From positions 1 to 50,251 of the forward strand of contig NZ_NHON01000045.1 in NCBI RefSeq assembly GCF_002195995.1: 50,251 nt of DNA, in the 5' to 3' direction. The position numbers were made by a program, and so were the translations under genes. Origin of the DNA: Inquilinus limosus (GTDB taxonomy: Bacteria; Pseudomonadota; Alphaproteobacteria; DSM-16000; Inquilinaceae). Of the stretch, positions 17,922 through 26,852 are shown piece by piece. The notes under the pieces are model-generated. The model was given only the letters and a program-made list of their open reading frames with translations. It was not told the origin of the DNA and ran no database searches. Position 1 is the first letter of the stretch; each line of letters opens with the position of its first letter.

Positions 17922-19004
17922 ATGTTGCTCTCGATCCAAGCGGGCAGAGGCGTTGCCGCCCTGCTCGTGCTGTTATATCATCTGAACACTGCCGTGTTCG
18001 GTCGAGACAAGTACTATAGTGGGCAACCTTTCGGGCCGATATTTGACTTCGGGTCATCAGGCGTCGACTATTTTTTTGTTCTAAGTGGCTTTATAATATT
18101 CTACGCGCACACGCGCGACATCGGCGACCCCAGGACGGTGCCCAGATATCTGTGGCGAAGATTCACGAGGATATTTCCGGTTTACTGGGTCGTCCTGCTT
18201 CCCCTCATTGCAATCTATTCCCTCTATCCGGCATTTGGGACTGGGCAGGAAACCGAGCCATCCACAATAATTTCCTCTCTATTTCTGGTTTATATCAACG
18301 GCAATACCGTTCTGGGCACAGCCTGGACGCTGTATCATGAGATTTTATTTTATATTACCTTCATTATCCTCTTATGCAATCGTACCTACGGTGTTGTATT
18401 TTATGCCCTATGGGGCGTTGCCATCTTGGCATTCCAATACCTGGCACCAGCGGATACTGCCCCGATAGCCGAATTCCTGGGATCGCCACTCAACCTCCTG
18501 TTCGGAATGGGTATGCTCGCGGCCCTGATCCATCGGACGACCGCCCCGCTGCCGGCTGCCGGGGTCCTGGCCTTTGGAGGTGTCGGCCTGTTCCTGGGCA
18601 ATGGACTGATGCAGGTCTATGGCGGGGGGATTGCCGGCGGCACGTTTCTGTACGGTTTCGCGAGCGTGATGCTCCTTCTCGGCTTCGCCAGCCTGGAACT
18701 CGCGAACCGCATCCGAGTCCCCGCTGCGATGGTGCTCCTGGGCGAAGCGTCGTATTCAATCTACATAACCCACCTTCCGCTTCTGTCCGTATTTGCCAAG
18801 ATCAGCATCCGGCTCGGCCTGACCAACCACATGCCGGCCTGGGCGCTGTTCATCGCGATCTTTGCCGTGACCTTGGCACTGGGCGTGGCCTTCCATCTTG
18901 TCGTCGAGAAGCCGCTCCTCGCCCGGCTGGCGGCTTGGCAGAAGGCGAGGAGCGCTCTCCGGCAAGACGGGAAACCTGCCTCTCACAGGCTTGGCGCGAG
19001 CTGA
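17922..19004 (+). CDS. Acyltransferase family 3 (O-acetyltransferase-like) membrane protein
   Basis: 360 aa from ATG 17922-17924 preceded by GGAGGGAAGAG, a near-ideal ribosome site. Family hallmarks: QAGRGVAALLVLLYHL at the N-terminus with the conserved Arg and His, FGSSGVDYFFVLSGFIIFY, and YLWRRFTRIFPVYW. About ten membrane helices follow. The C-terminal ~35 residues are soluble and basic. Acyltransferase-3 proteins move acyl groups, usually acetyl, across or at the inner membrane onto sugars. Here it would modify the polysaccharide made by neighbouring genes. The coding sequence is visibly more AT-rich between 18000 and 18430 than its neighbours, a hint of foreign origin. Confidence 0.93.
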   Translation: MLLSIQAGRGVAALLVLLYHLNTAVFGRDKYYSGQPFGPIFDFGSSGVDYFFVLSGFIIFYAHTRDIGDPRTVPRYLWRRFTRIFPVYWVVLLPLIAIYSLYPAFGTGQETEPSTIISSLFLVYINGNTVLGTAWTLYHEILFYITFIILLCNRTYGVVFYALWGVAILAFQYLAPADTAPIAEFLGSPLNLLFGMGMLAALIHRTTAPLPAAGVLAFGGVGLFLGNGLMQVYGGGIAGGTFLYGFASVMLLLGFASLELANRIRVPAAMVLLGEASYSIYITHLPLLSVFAKISIRLGLTNHMPAWALFIAIFAVTLALGVAFHLVVEKPLLARLAAWQKARSALRQDGKPASHRLGAS

Positions 19005-19313
19005 AGCATGATCGCTTCGATCTGAAGCCGGCGCGCCCCGAGCAGCCGCCTGCGGATGCGACGCCCCTTCGCCTCGCCTTTCCGTGATCCTCAGGCCGGC
19101 TTCCGGGAGAGGCTTCCACCCGACGCCCCAACGGGCGCCGCATATGCATGCCGGCCATTGGGCTTGTCGAGCGAATGGCGGGCAAGACATTCCGGGCCGG
19201 CTGTCGGATGACAAAGCCCCCCCCCAGCGCCAGGCGTTGCAACGGCGCCGGGCAGTCCGGAGGCGCACTCCCGCAGCCACTCCGAGGAGCGCCAGTCCCC
19301 GTCCGGGCAGGGA
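19005..19313. other. 309-bp convergent intergenic region
   Basis: Separates the acyltransferase (plus) from the polymerase/ligase gene (minus). GAAGC-ATGATC-GCTTC at 19003-19018 makes a small hairpin near the acyltransferase stop. Beyond that I see nothing; overlapping short frames here have no family resemblance. Confidence 0.4.
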
Positions 19314-20636
19314 CTATCGCCCGTCCTTGTCCACGGCCATATCCGCCGCTCGCCGCCCCGGCTCCAACCGTTGCGACAAGAGCCCCACACACACATACAT
19401 CACGAAAACGAGCCCCGCAGCCCGCCCGATGAGAGAAGGATTGGTGAATCCAGCCAAAATCCAAAATATATACATTACACAGACAACAGAATAGATAAGG
19501 AAATTTCTGGTTCGAATTGTATAAACAAAAGAGCACATCAAAAGCATAATTGGGATCACACCGATGACACCGAATTGCATAACGGTGGCGACTATCTGCA
19601 ACTCATAGCTGTAGGGCGATGCCGTTCCAATAGTCCCACGGCGGAGCAGCTGATATGGCACGTATGTTGCCAACCCTTTCCCGAAGAAGGGCTGAGTTTC
19701 GATTGAATCCACCAACGCCCTTTCTTGGGTATCGCGAATATCGTCTGAAGAATCGACGCCGACTGAAGAAAATCGATACTCGATTGCGTCACGCACCTCT
19801 TCCACAGTCAGCGCGAGTCCGCCAATCGCGAGCGTCAGCATGATAAAAACTGCCAATTGCTTTCGGCCCATGACCACGGCCGCAAAGAAGGTCGCAAAGA
19901 ATGCAACAATCCAGAGATAGCGTGAATAGGCGATCAAGATTGCCGTCAAAAGAATGAAAATATAAAAAAATCTCGCCGACGGAAAAAACGAAACTCCCAA
20001 CCGCTTCGAAAGCAAAGCTGCAAAAGTTACAATTGGCAATCCAAAATCTGGCGGAAAGTTAACTCTGATCAATCCAAAAAATATTCCGGTGGTCAAAAAC
20101 GACACATTAAGGTTGCTCAAAATAAACGACCGAAGTGCATCCTGCCTAAGCAGCTGAACAATAATAAAGACATTTAGCACAATCTTTGCCAGCCCATATA
20201 TCACATAGGCATAAATTGAAAATCTCAAAACCAGCTGGGGAGAAATAAGTTCATTTACGATAGAGTAATATAAAATCCATATAACCGCTATCGTCGAGAG
20301 AAAATTCAGTGAGTACCTTATTTGAAAAGATAGCGACTGCGTCACATCGGAATACGAAACAAATATCGCCACGATAGTGGAACCGACGACCAGCAGAATC
20401 AGGCCCAGGGCGCCGAAGGTCGGGTCCACGTCAAATCGACGGGCGATCGCGTCCTTCAGAATAAAGGCCAGCAGCGCCAGCAAAAGCAGGATCTGCACGG
20501 CCGTGACCGCGAGCGAGCTGCCGATCCCGAGGACGACGGCCACGAACAGCATCGCCACGACGGCCCTGAACATGGCCAGATCGACCCGCCCCATGGCAGG
20601 CCCCGCGGAAGGGGATGGGACGGTATGGCTATCCAT
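19314..20636 (-). CDS. O-antigen polymerase/ligase-type membrane protein (Wzy/WaaL-like)
   Basis: 440 aa from ATG 20634-20636 (MDSHTV). The start overlaps the wzz stop by 8 bp; an ATG at 20657 is an alternative. About eleven to twelve hydrophobic helices. A long periplasmic loop around residues 295-350 includes the RYLW helix end, YRFSSVGVDSSDDIRDTQ and GKGLATYVPYQLL, the placement and flavour of the O-antigen ligase (PF04932) loop; R in RDTQERA is typical. Such proteins polymerise repeat units or join polymer to lipid A core. The sequence from about 19400 to 20330 is strikingly AT-rich (many AAA, ATA, ATT codons) compared with all neighbours, suggesting recent transfer. Confidence 0.88.
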   Translation of the reverse strand: MDSHTVPSPSAGPAMGRVDLAMFRAVVAMLFVAVVLGIGSSLAVTAVQILLLLALLAFILKDAIARRFDVDPTFGALGLILLVVGSTIVAIFVSYSDVTQSLSFQIRYSLNFLSTIAVIWILYYSIVNELISPQLVLRFSIYAYVIYGLAKIVLNVFIIVQLLRQDALRSFILSNLNVSFLTTGIFFGLIRVNFPPDFGLPIVTFAALLSKRLGVSFFPSARFFYIFILLTAILIAYSRYLWIVAFFATFFAAVVMGRKQLAVFIMLTLAIGGLALTVEEVRDAIEYRFSSVGVDSSDDIRDTQERALVDSIETQPFFGKGLATYVPYQLLRRGTIGTASPYSYELQIVATVMQFGVIGVIPIMLLMCSFVYTIRTRNFLIYSVVCVMYIFWILAGFTNPSLIGRAAGLVFVMYVCVGLLSQRLEPGRRAADMAVDKDGR

Positions 20637-21579
20637 CTGCCCTCGCCCGGACGTCACGGCCCGGACGCATCCAGCGTCCGAAGAAGATCAGCGAGAGAGC
20701 CAGAAGCGGCCCAAGAACGAAACCAAGAAGGATCGTCACCGGCACCTGCGGCTTGGTCGGAAGGCTCGTCACGCTGACACCGCCCCAGGTCCGGATGGCG
20801 TAGCTGTCGCTGTCGCTCAGCAGAGTCTTGCTGAGCACCACGTTCACGAGATAAGCCCGAAGCGCGTTGATCACTTCCAGATTGCTGGTCTCGGCAATCT
20901 TCTTGGTCACGAAGTCGAGCTGGGACAGATAGAGCCCTTCGTTGACCTCCTTGAGGTAGGCATCACCTTCCATCGTGATGATATTGAGCGCGCTGACAGC
21001 CAGATTCCGATCCCGGTTGTCGAAAGAGATCTTCACGAAGCCGCTGTCATTGTCCGGTTCCATCAGCAGGTTGTTGGCCAGGAAATTGGCGACGTCGATC
21101 TCGTCGGGCGGCGCCCATGGCTGGTAGCCGAACAGTTCCTTGAGGCCGCTGCTGAACTCGTTGATAAATCCCGGGGGCGCGATCCAGTGATTGCCCCTCC
21201 ACCGACTCTCGAAAATCAGCTTCTCGAAGCCGTGCTTCTCCATGAGCCGCTTCGCAAAGCTGGGAGTGGTGATGACATAGAGGTACTTGTCGACCGCGTT
21301 GCTGCGCCCCGTCGGCACCGGCAGGGACAGCGCGGAAAGAGCCGCCGACAAGGATGAGCTCTGGTTGGCGTCCTGCCCTGCGGAGCCGATAACGACGGAT
21401 GCCGTGTATCTCGGAACCGCGGTCGCCAGATAGAAGCAGACCAGGAACCAGACCAGCAGGACGACGACAGCGGCGATGAGAACTTCCCATTTCGAAATGG
21501 AAAATCTTCTGGTAACAGGCCGGGCTCGTACCACAAGGTCAGGAGCGCTCTGGCCCGAGAGTTCACGCGTCACTGTCAT
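20629..21579 (-). CDS. Wzz-type polysaccharide chain-length/co-polymerase protein
   Basis: 316 aa from ATG 21577-21579 with CGGAGATT upstream. One membrane helix near residues 30-52 (VLIAAVVVLLVWFLVCFYL), then YTASVVIGSAG, a large periplasmic domain with helical stretches, and a second helix near residues 280-303 (VPVTILLGFVLGPLLALSLIF) preceded by a Pro-rich approach (SLPTKPQVP). This is the Wzz/Wzc N-terminal design without a tyrosine kinase domain. It sets the length of the polymer in the Wzx/Wzy pathway. The adjacent polymerase gene overlaps it by 8 bp, supporting joint action. Confidence 0.92.
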   Translation of the reverse strand: MTVTRELSGQSAPDLVVRARPVTRRFSISKWEVLIAAVVVLLVWFLVCFYLATAVPRYTASVVIGSAGQDANQSSSLSAALSALSLPVPTGRSNAVDKYLYVITTPSFAKRLMEKHGFEKLIFESRWRGNHWIAPPGFINEFSSGLKELFGYQPWAPPDEIDVANFLANNLLMEPDNDSGFVKISFDNRDRNLAVSALNIITMEGDAYLKEVNEGLYLSQLDFVTKKIAETSNLEVINALRAYLVNVVLSKTLLSDSDSYAIRTWGGVSVTSLPTKPQVPVTILLGFVLGPLLALSLIFFGRWMRPGRDVRARADG

Positions 21580-21910
21580 GGAATCTCCGTTACAGATCCT
21601 GCTTGCCTTGATTGCTGCTCCAGCCTCAGGCAGCCAGCGTGCATCGATCCGCCGATCGCACGAGCCCACACCTGCCGCTCCGCCATCGGGCGTTCCGGCC
21701 TATGCGAGGCAGCTTCAATCCAAGTCCCGCTCGGGGAAGCTCTGAGGATCCTCTTGCGATCGCCCATTTCGAGGGCACATACGTCTACAATGCCGCAGCC
21801 GCGGCGATCAACTCCCCAAGTTCCTTTTCCGAGTCGGCGGCTGCGCCCCCTCCGGTCCAGCATCATGCGTCCCTCAAGCCGCATCCCTCGCCCCGTTCCC
21901 GTTCCCGTTC
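21580..21910. other. 331-bp gap between a GT2 gene and the Wzz gene
   Basis: Both flanking genes are on the minus strand, so this is either an internal operon spacer or a secondary promoter region. I see no repeat, hairpin with T tract, or convincing ORF. Confidence 0.4.
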
Positions 21911-22819
21911 TCAGCGCAGGCCGCTGTCCCGGCGGATGATGGCGGGCTCGGCAAAGGTCTTGAACAGCTTGCCCGGCAGATAGGACAGGGCGAGGCCGGC
22001 GAGCGGCTTGACCCCGCCGCCCAGCCCGTAGGAGGTCCGGAACGCGTCCGCCGCCTCGCGCGTGCGCCCGACCGCCAGCAGCCGCGTGCCCTGGGTGAAG
22101 GACTGCGCCGCCTGCGCCTCCTTCGGCGCATCCAGCCGGCGGCACAGGTCGATGATGCGCTGCCGGGCCTCGAGGCTGGCCGCGTGCCGGGTGGAGATGC
22201 TGTTCGGCGTCGCGCAGACGACGACGCGTGGGACCGCGTCGTGGTGCAGCTCGCCCCGCTGCGCCAGGCGGATGCACAGCTCCCAATCCTGGAAACGGGG
22301 CATGGCCGGGTCGAAGCCGCCGATGGCCTCGAGCTCCGACCGGCGGGCCAGCAGGGTCTGGGTGCTGATCAGGTTGCGCCGGAACAGGGTCCGCCCGACC
22401 TCGGCCGGCGGGACCTCGACGGCGACAGGCAGCACCGCCGCACGCGCGCCGGAAAGATAGATGAAGTTGCAGAACGTCGCGACCGCCGCGGGCCCGGCCG
22501 CCTGCAGCCGCTCCACCTGGCTGGCCAGCTTGGTCGGCAGCCAGAAATCGTCGCTGTCCTGGAAGGCGACCAGCGGCGCCGTCGCCCGTTCCAGCCCCAG
22601 ATTCCGCGCCCGCGCGCCACCGCCATTGCTCGGCGCCCGGACCACGCTGAGGCGGGGATCGTCGATCCGCGACAGCCGCGCCACCGTGTCGTCGGTCGAT
22701 GCGTCGTCGACGACCAGGAGCTCGAAATCCTGGAACGTCTGCTGCAGCACGCTCCGCACCGCAGCCTCGATCGTCTGCGCGCGGTTGTAGGTGGGGATGA
22801 TGACGGAGACCTGGGGCAT
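21911..22819 (-). CDS. Glycosyltransferase family 2
   Basis: 302 aa. GT-A fold inverting transferase: VSVIIPTYNRAQTIEAAV at the start, nucleotide-binding VVDDAS (36-41), and the DxD motif D88-S-D90 followed by DFW. FQDWELCIRLAQRG near residue 197 carries the ED/DW acceptor-site acid. ATG 22817-22819 follows GAGGACGTAACG. It should add one sugar to the lipid-linked repeat unit at the cytoplasmic face. The C-terminal ~90 residues are helical, ending with LPGKLFKTFAEPAII, possibly a membrane-associating tail. Sugar donor cannot be told. Confidence 0.94.
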   Translation of the reverse strand: MPQVSVIIPTYNRAQTIEAAVRSVLQQTFQDFELLVVDDASTDDTVARLSRIDDPRLSVVRAPSNGGGARARNLGLERATAPLVAFQDSDDFWLPTKLASQVERLQAAGPAAVATFCNFIYLSGARAAVLPVAVEVPPAEVGRTLFRRNLISTQTLLARRSELEAIGGFDPAMPRFQDWELCIRLAQRGELHHDAVPRVVVCATPNSISTRHAASLEARQRIIDLCRRLDAPKEAQAAQSFTQGTRLLAVGRTREAADAFRTSYGLGGGVKPLAGLALSYLPGKLFKTFAEPAIIRRDSGLR

Positions 22820-22885
22820 CGTTACGTCCTCGAAATGCGCGTCCGGCGCCCTGGAAAGCTCGTCGGAATGCGATGGTCCGGCCCG

Positions 22886-23854
22886 TCATGTCACCAGGAT
22901 CTGCCCCAGAGACTTCTGCCACTTGGTCTTGACCAGCCCGTTGCGGATCAGGAACAGCTTCCGCTCGAATTTCGGCATCGATTTGACCGCGGCGTACCGG
23001 GTGAACAGCGCCCGCGTCGCCTCGTCCATCCGGTCGCCATGGCGGGCGAGAAACGCCGCCGCCTGGTCGATCGTCTTCTGCACCGAGGCGGCGGCCCCGC
23101 CCCCGGCCAGCACGTCGATCATCTGCCGGTAGATCGCAGCCGCGCCCCAGCGCTTCGCCCCGATGGCGTTGCCCCCGTGCTGCCGGTACAGGATCGTCTG
23201 CTCCGGCAGATGGGCGATCGCGCCGAAATTCGCGGCGGCAAGGGCGATCCACCAGTCGTGCATGATCGCCTGCGGCGGCACCTCGCCCACCAGCCGCAGC
23301 AGGGCGCGGTTGATCATCGCGGTGCAGCCGGTGACGTTGTTCTCGACGATCAACCGGCGCACCGATGTCTGCTCCGGATCGATGCCCTGCGACCGCCACA
23401 TCGACTCCGCGATCGGCGCCAGGTCGGGGCCGACGACGCGGAGATCAGTGTGCACCAGGACTGGCAGCTCCGCTCCCCGCACCGCCTCGACCGACCGCAT
23501 CAGCCGCAGCGTCCGTTCGATCTTCGTCGGCAGCCAGACATCGTCCTGGTCGCAGAACATGACATAGTCGGCCCCGGCCTTGCCCATCAGCCGCGAGAAG
23601 TTGATGCTGGCGCCGTGCGACGCCTCGGCGCTGAAATCGTGGAAGTCGAGCCGCCCGAATTTCGGGCGGTAGGCGTCCACCACCGCGCGCGTCCGGTCGC
23701 GCGACCCGTCATCCCCGATGATGACGTTCACGCGGGCATGGCTCTGCTGCAGCAGCGAATCCAGCAGCGGGGGCAGGAAGGACTCGCCATTGTAGGTGGC
23801 CACGAGCACATCGACCTCGGGGCCGCCAGCGTCTGTCGAACGATCGTCGGTCAT
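22886..23854 (-). CDS. Glycosyltransferase family 2 (rhamnosyltransferase-like)
   Basis: 322 aa. VDVLVATYNGESFLPPLLDS, GDDGSRDRT (47-55) and D102-Q-D104-D105-VW form the GT-A donor site. NNVTGCTAMINRALL and MHDWWIALAA near residues 170-205 are typical of the RfbF/WsaF-like rhamnosyltransferase group and related galactofuranosyl/rhamnosyl transferases. It is the first gene of the minus-strand operon GT2-GT2-wzz-wzy and is divergent from galE. Assignment to rhamnose transfer is suggested by similarity and by the rml genes nearby, not proven. Confidence 0.93.
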   Translation of the reverse strand: MTDDRSTDAGGPEVDVLVATYNGESFLPPLLDSLLQQSHARVNVIIGDDGSRDRTRAVVDAYRPKFGRLDFHDFSAEASHGASINFSRLMGKAGADYVMFCDQDDVWLPTKIERTLRLMRSVEAVRGAELPVLVHTDLRVVGPDLAPIAESMWRSQGIDPEQTSVRRLIVENNVTGCTAMINRALLRLVGEVPPQAIMHDWWIALAAANFGAIAHLPEQTILYRQHGGNAIGAKRWGAAAIYRQMIDVLAGGGAAASVQKTIDQAAAFLARHGDRMDEATRALFTRYAAVKSMPKFERKLFLIRNGLVKTKWQKSLGQILVT

Positions 23855-24049
23855 CTGCGTTTCACAAAGATTTTCCCGCCCGCCCGGGCCGCGGCCCGGC
23901 AGGCCACCTCATTCATCGCGACGCGGCCCCGCTCCTATCACGGTCGTGCCGGCTTGGCCATGCCCGTGGGCGCCGGCTCTTTCCTACCGGAACATTCCGA
24001 CAATCTCTGGGCAGGGTGGCCACAGACCTTGGCGATCGGCGGCACGATG

Positions 24050-24064
24050 TGGCAGACACTGCCA
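24050..24064. promoter_or_regulatory. Inverted repeat upstream of galE (candidate operator)
   Basis: TGGCAG-ACA-CTGCCA is a perfect 6-bp-arm palindrome, 78 bp before the galE start, in the 288-bp divergent region (23855-24142) between the minus-strand GT2-wzz-wzy operon and the plus-strand galE series. Placement suits control of either or both operons. No regulator gene lies nearby in the locus. Confidence 0.4.
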
Positions 24065-24142
24065 TCTTTCTGACCGATGGGCGTGAAATATCCGTCGGTG
24101 ACGGCGTGGTGCTCGCGGGCTTGAAGGCAGGATTCCCTGATC

Positions 24143-25141
24143 ATGGACAGTGACAAGCGGACCGTGCTGGTGACGGGCGGCGCCGGCTATATCGGCAGCC
24201 ACGCCTGCAAGACCTTGGCTGCGTCCGGCTTTCTTCCGGTCACCGTCGACAACCTGTCGCGAGGACACCGCGACTTCGTCAAATGGGGACCGCTTGAGCA
24301 GGCGGATATCGGCGACGAAGCCGCGCTGGACCGGGTGATGGCGCGGCACAAGCCCGTCGCCATCATGCATTTCGCGGCCCTGACCTATGTCGGCGAGTCG
24401 GTGACGGAACCCGCCCTGTACTATCGCAACAACGTCTCGGGCTCGCTGTCCCTGCTCGAGGCGGCGCGGCGCCACGGCGTCGGCAATGTGGTGTTCTCCA
24501 GCACCTGTGCGACCTACGGTCCGCCCGAACGCAGCCCGATCGCCGAGGACACGCCGCAGCATCCGATCCATCCCTACGGCGCGTCCAAGCTGATGATCGA
24601 GCGCATGCTGGCCGATTTTGCCGCCGCCTACGGGCTGCGCTGGGCCGCGCTGCGCTACTTCAATGCCTGCGGTGCCGACCCGGACGGCGAGATCGGCGAG
24701 GCGCACGACCCCGAGACCCATCTGATCCCGCTGGTGCTGATGGCCGCAGCCGGGCATCGCCCGCATATCGAGATCCTCGGTGACGACTACCCCACGCCGG
24801 ACGGCACCTGCATCCGCGACTACATCCATGTCACCGACCTGGCGGACGCCCATGTCCGGGCACTGCGCTACCTGATCGACGGCGGGCCTTCGCGCGCCTT
24901 CAACCTGGGAACCGGCACCGGCCATACGGTGCGCGAGGTGATCGCCGCGGTGGAGAAGGTGACCGGCCGGTCCGTCCCGGTGCGGCTGTCGCCGCCCCGA
25001 CCGGGGGACTCGCCGAGCCTCGTCGCCGATCCCCGCCTCGCCGACTCCGCCCTCGGCTTCCGGCCCCGCTTCGGCCTGGAGGAGTCGATCCGCACGGCCT
25101 GGCGCTGGTACCTCAAGCAGTCCGGGGGCATGGAGGCTTGA
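24143..25141 (+). CDS. galE: UDP-glucose 4-epimerase
   Basis: 332 aa, normal length. GGAGYIGSHACK (NAD loop at 12-18), ALTYVGESV, SSTCATYGPP with the catalytic Ser/Thr, PYGASKLMIE with the Tyr-x3-Lys pair, ALRYFNACGADPDGEIGE, and DYPTPDGTCIRDYIHVTDLA are all diagnostic GalE segments. It interconverts UDP-glucose and UDP-galactose (and perhaps the N-acetyl forms) to supply precursors for the polysaccharide. First gene of the plus-strand series galE-wzx-methyltransferase-pyruvyltransferase-GT2. Confidence 0.97.
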   Translation: MDSDKRTVLVTGGAGYIGSHACKTLAASGFLPVTVDNLSRGHRDFVKWGPLEQADIGDEAALDRVMARHKPVAIMHFAALTYVGESVTEPALYYRNNVSGSLSLLEAARRHGVGNVVFSSTCATYGPPERSPIAEDTPQHPIHPYGASKLMIERMLADFAAAYGLRWAALRYFNACGADPDGEIGEAHDPETHLIPLVLMAAAGHRPHIEILGDDYPTPDGTCIRDYIHVTDLADAHVRALRYLIDGGPSRAFNLGTGTGHTVREVIAAVEKVTGRSVPVRLSPPRPGDSPSLVADPRLADSALGFRPRFGLEESIRTAWRWYLKQSGGMEA

Positions 25142-25306
25142 CCGCCGGACGGCGGATCGCCGCCCAGCCCGCCCGCGGCGTCGTGGCGGGCCGCCGATCT
25201 CCCATCGCCCGCGGGGACCGATCCCGCTATGGTCGCCCCACCTTTCCCGTGCGGGAGAGCTCGGCCCGGCCGTTCATTCCTGTCCGACGCGCAGCCTAGG
25301 CACGCC

Positions 25307-26767
25307 ATGTCGAAACGTTTGGAGACCCGCGTGGTGCGGGCGGCCCCCTGGGCGGCGGCGGAAGCCCTGTCCAACGCCGTCACCGGCTTCGCGTCGGTCC
25401 TCGTCGCCGGCTGGTTCCTGGCCCCGGTCGATATCGGGCGCGCCGGGATCGCCATCAGCATCGTCATGCTGCTCGGGCTGATCTCCGGCTTCGGCATCCA
25501 GGAATCGCTCGTCCGCCACCGCTCGGTGCACACCAGCGTGACCGACACGGCCTTCACCGGCCTCGTCGGCATCGCCCTGGTCGCCGTCGCCGCCTGCTGG
25601 ATCCTGGCCTTTCCCGTCGGCTGGCTGTTCGACGACCCGCAGGTGCCGTTGCTGCTCGGCACCATGAGCCTGCTGCTGCTGCTGAACGCGGCGATGGCGG
25701 TCCCGGTCGCCATCCTGACCCGCAAGATGCGGGCGAATGTGCTGACCCGGCGCATGATGCTGGCCCGGGTGGCGCAGGTGGCGGGCATCGCCGCGCTGGG
25801 ATACGCCGGCCTCGGCGCCTGGGCGATGATCGGCGGCATGCTGTTCTCGAACGCCCTCTCGGTCGTCGTCCTGTGGGCGGCGATGCCGCGGCGGCCCCGC
25901 TTCCGCTTCCATGCGCACGAGTTCCGGTCGCTCTCCTCCTTCGGCGGGTCGATCAGCCTGGAGATGCTGCTGTGGCAGGGCACGTCGCGCGCCTTCGCCT
26001 TGATGGTCGGCTATTTCCACGGCACCGCCGCGCTCGGCTACTTCCAGTTCGCCCAGCGGCTGGTGGAGGAGGCCGGGAACCTGATCCAGGGCAACATCGT
26101 CCGCTTCGGCCTGTCCTTCTTCTCCGACCTCGAGCGGTCGTCACGGGACCCGAGCCGCGTCTTCCTGGCGGCAACCGGCCTGATCACCGCCTTCGGCGGC
26201 CCGATGTTCATCGGCCTGCTGCTGGTGGCACCGGACCTGGTGCCGCTGGTCTTCGGCGCCAAATGGGTGCCGGCGGCACCGCTGGTGCAGATCTTCGCCG
26301 CAACCTGGTTCTTCCTGCTGTCGCGGGCGCTCGTCGGCCCGCTGCTGCGGGCCAAGGGGCGGCAGAACATCCTGGTGCTGTACGCCTTCGTCGCCTGCGT
26401 GATCACCCTGACCAGCGGCCTGGTGACCGCGCAGATGCCGCTGGTCCTCGTCGTCCTCGGCTGGGCGTCCCGCAACCTGGTCTCGCTGCCCTGGAGCTAT
26501 CTGATGGTCGGGCGGTACGGCGGCATCCCGGCCGCCCAGCAGTTGCGCGCCGTGGTGCGGCCGCTGCTGCCGATGGTGCTGATGGCCATCTTCGTGATCG
26601 CGACCCAGATATTGCTGCGGGACGCCGGCACCGGGGCGCGCCTGGCCGCCAGCATCGTCGTCGGGCTGCTCGTCGCCGCGGTCTCGATGCGGGTCTTCAA
26701 CTGGGATCTGATCGCACCGCTGCGGTCGATGATAGGCCGGGCGCGGCAGCAGGGCAGGAACGCCTGA
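25307..26767 (+). CDS. Wzx-type oligosaccharide flippase (MOP superfamily)
   Basis: 486 aa from ATG 25307 (MSKRLETR). The frame is open upstream to 25229, but that part reads as an Arg/Pro-rich leader. Twelve to fourteen hydrophobic helices are spread evenly, starting at AAEALSNAVTGFASVLVAGWFLAP, the opening typical of polysaccharide exporters. The mid-protein segment GYFQFAQRLVEEAGNLIQ and PLVFGAKWVPAAPLVQI are characteristic of this family. It should flip lipid-linked repeat units across the inner membrane, ahead of the Wzy/Wzz pair at 19314-21579. Confidence 0.93.
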   Translation: MSKRLETRVVRAAPWAAAEALSNAVTGFASVLVAGWFLAPVDIGRAGIAISIVMLLGLISGFGIQESLVRHRSVHTSVTDTAFTGLVGIALVAVAACWILAFPVGWLFDDPQVPLLLGTMSLLLLLNAAMAVPVAILTRKMRANVLTRRMMLARVAQVAGIAALGYAGLGAWAMIGGMLFSNALSVVVLWAAMPRRPRFRFHAHEFRSLSSFGGSISLEMLLWQGTSRAFALMVGYFHGTAALGYFQFAQRLVEEAGNLIQGNIVRFGLSFFSDLERSSRDPSRVFLAATGLITAFGGPMFIGLLLVAPDLVPLVFGAKWVPAAPLVQIFAATWFFLLSRALVGPLLRAKGRQNILVLYAFVACVITLTSGLVTAQMPLVLVVLGWASRNLVSLPWSYLMVGRYGGIPAAQQLRAVVRPLLPMVLMAIFVIATQILLRDAGTGARLAASIVVGLLVAAVSMRVFNWDLIAPLRSMIGRARQQGRNA

Positions 26768-26852
26768 CCCGGAATCCAACGCCGGCTCCTTGCCCCGGCG
26801 CAGGATCTATCGCATGGTCGGCAGCCTGCACGGCAATTGGAGGGATTGTCTG

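Noticed and set aside
22184-24073. 629-aa plus-strand frame opposite two GT2 genes
   Set aside because: Antisense shadow: both GT2 genes have full donor-site motifs on the minus strand and good starts.
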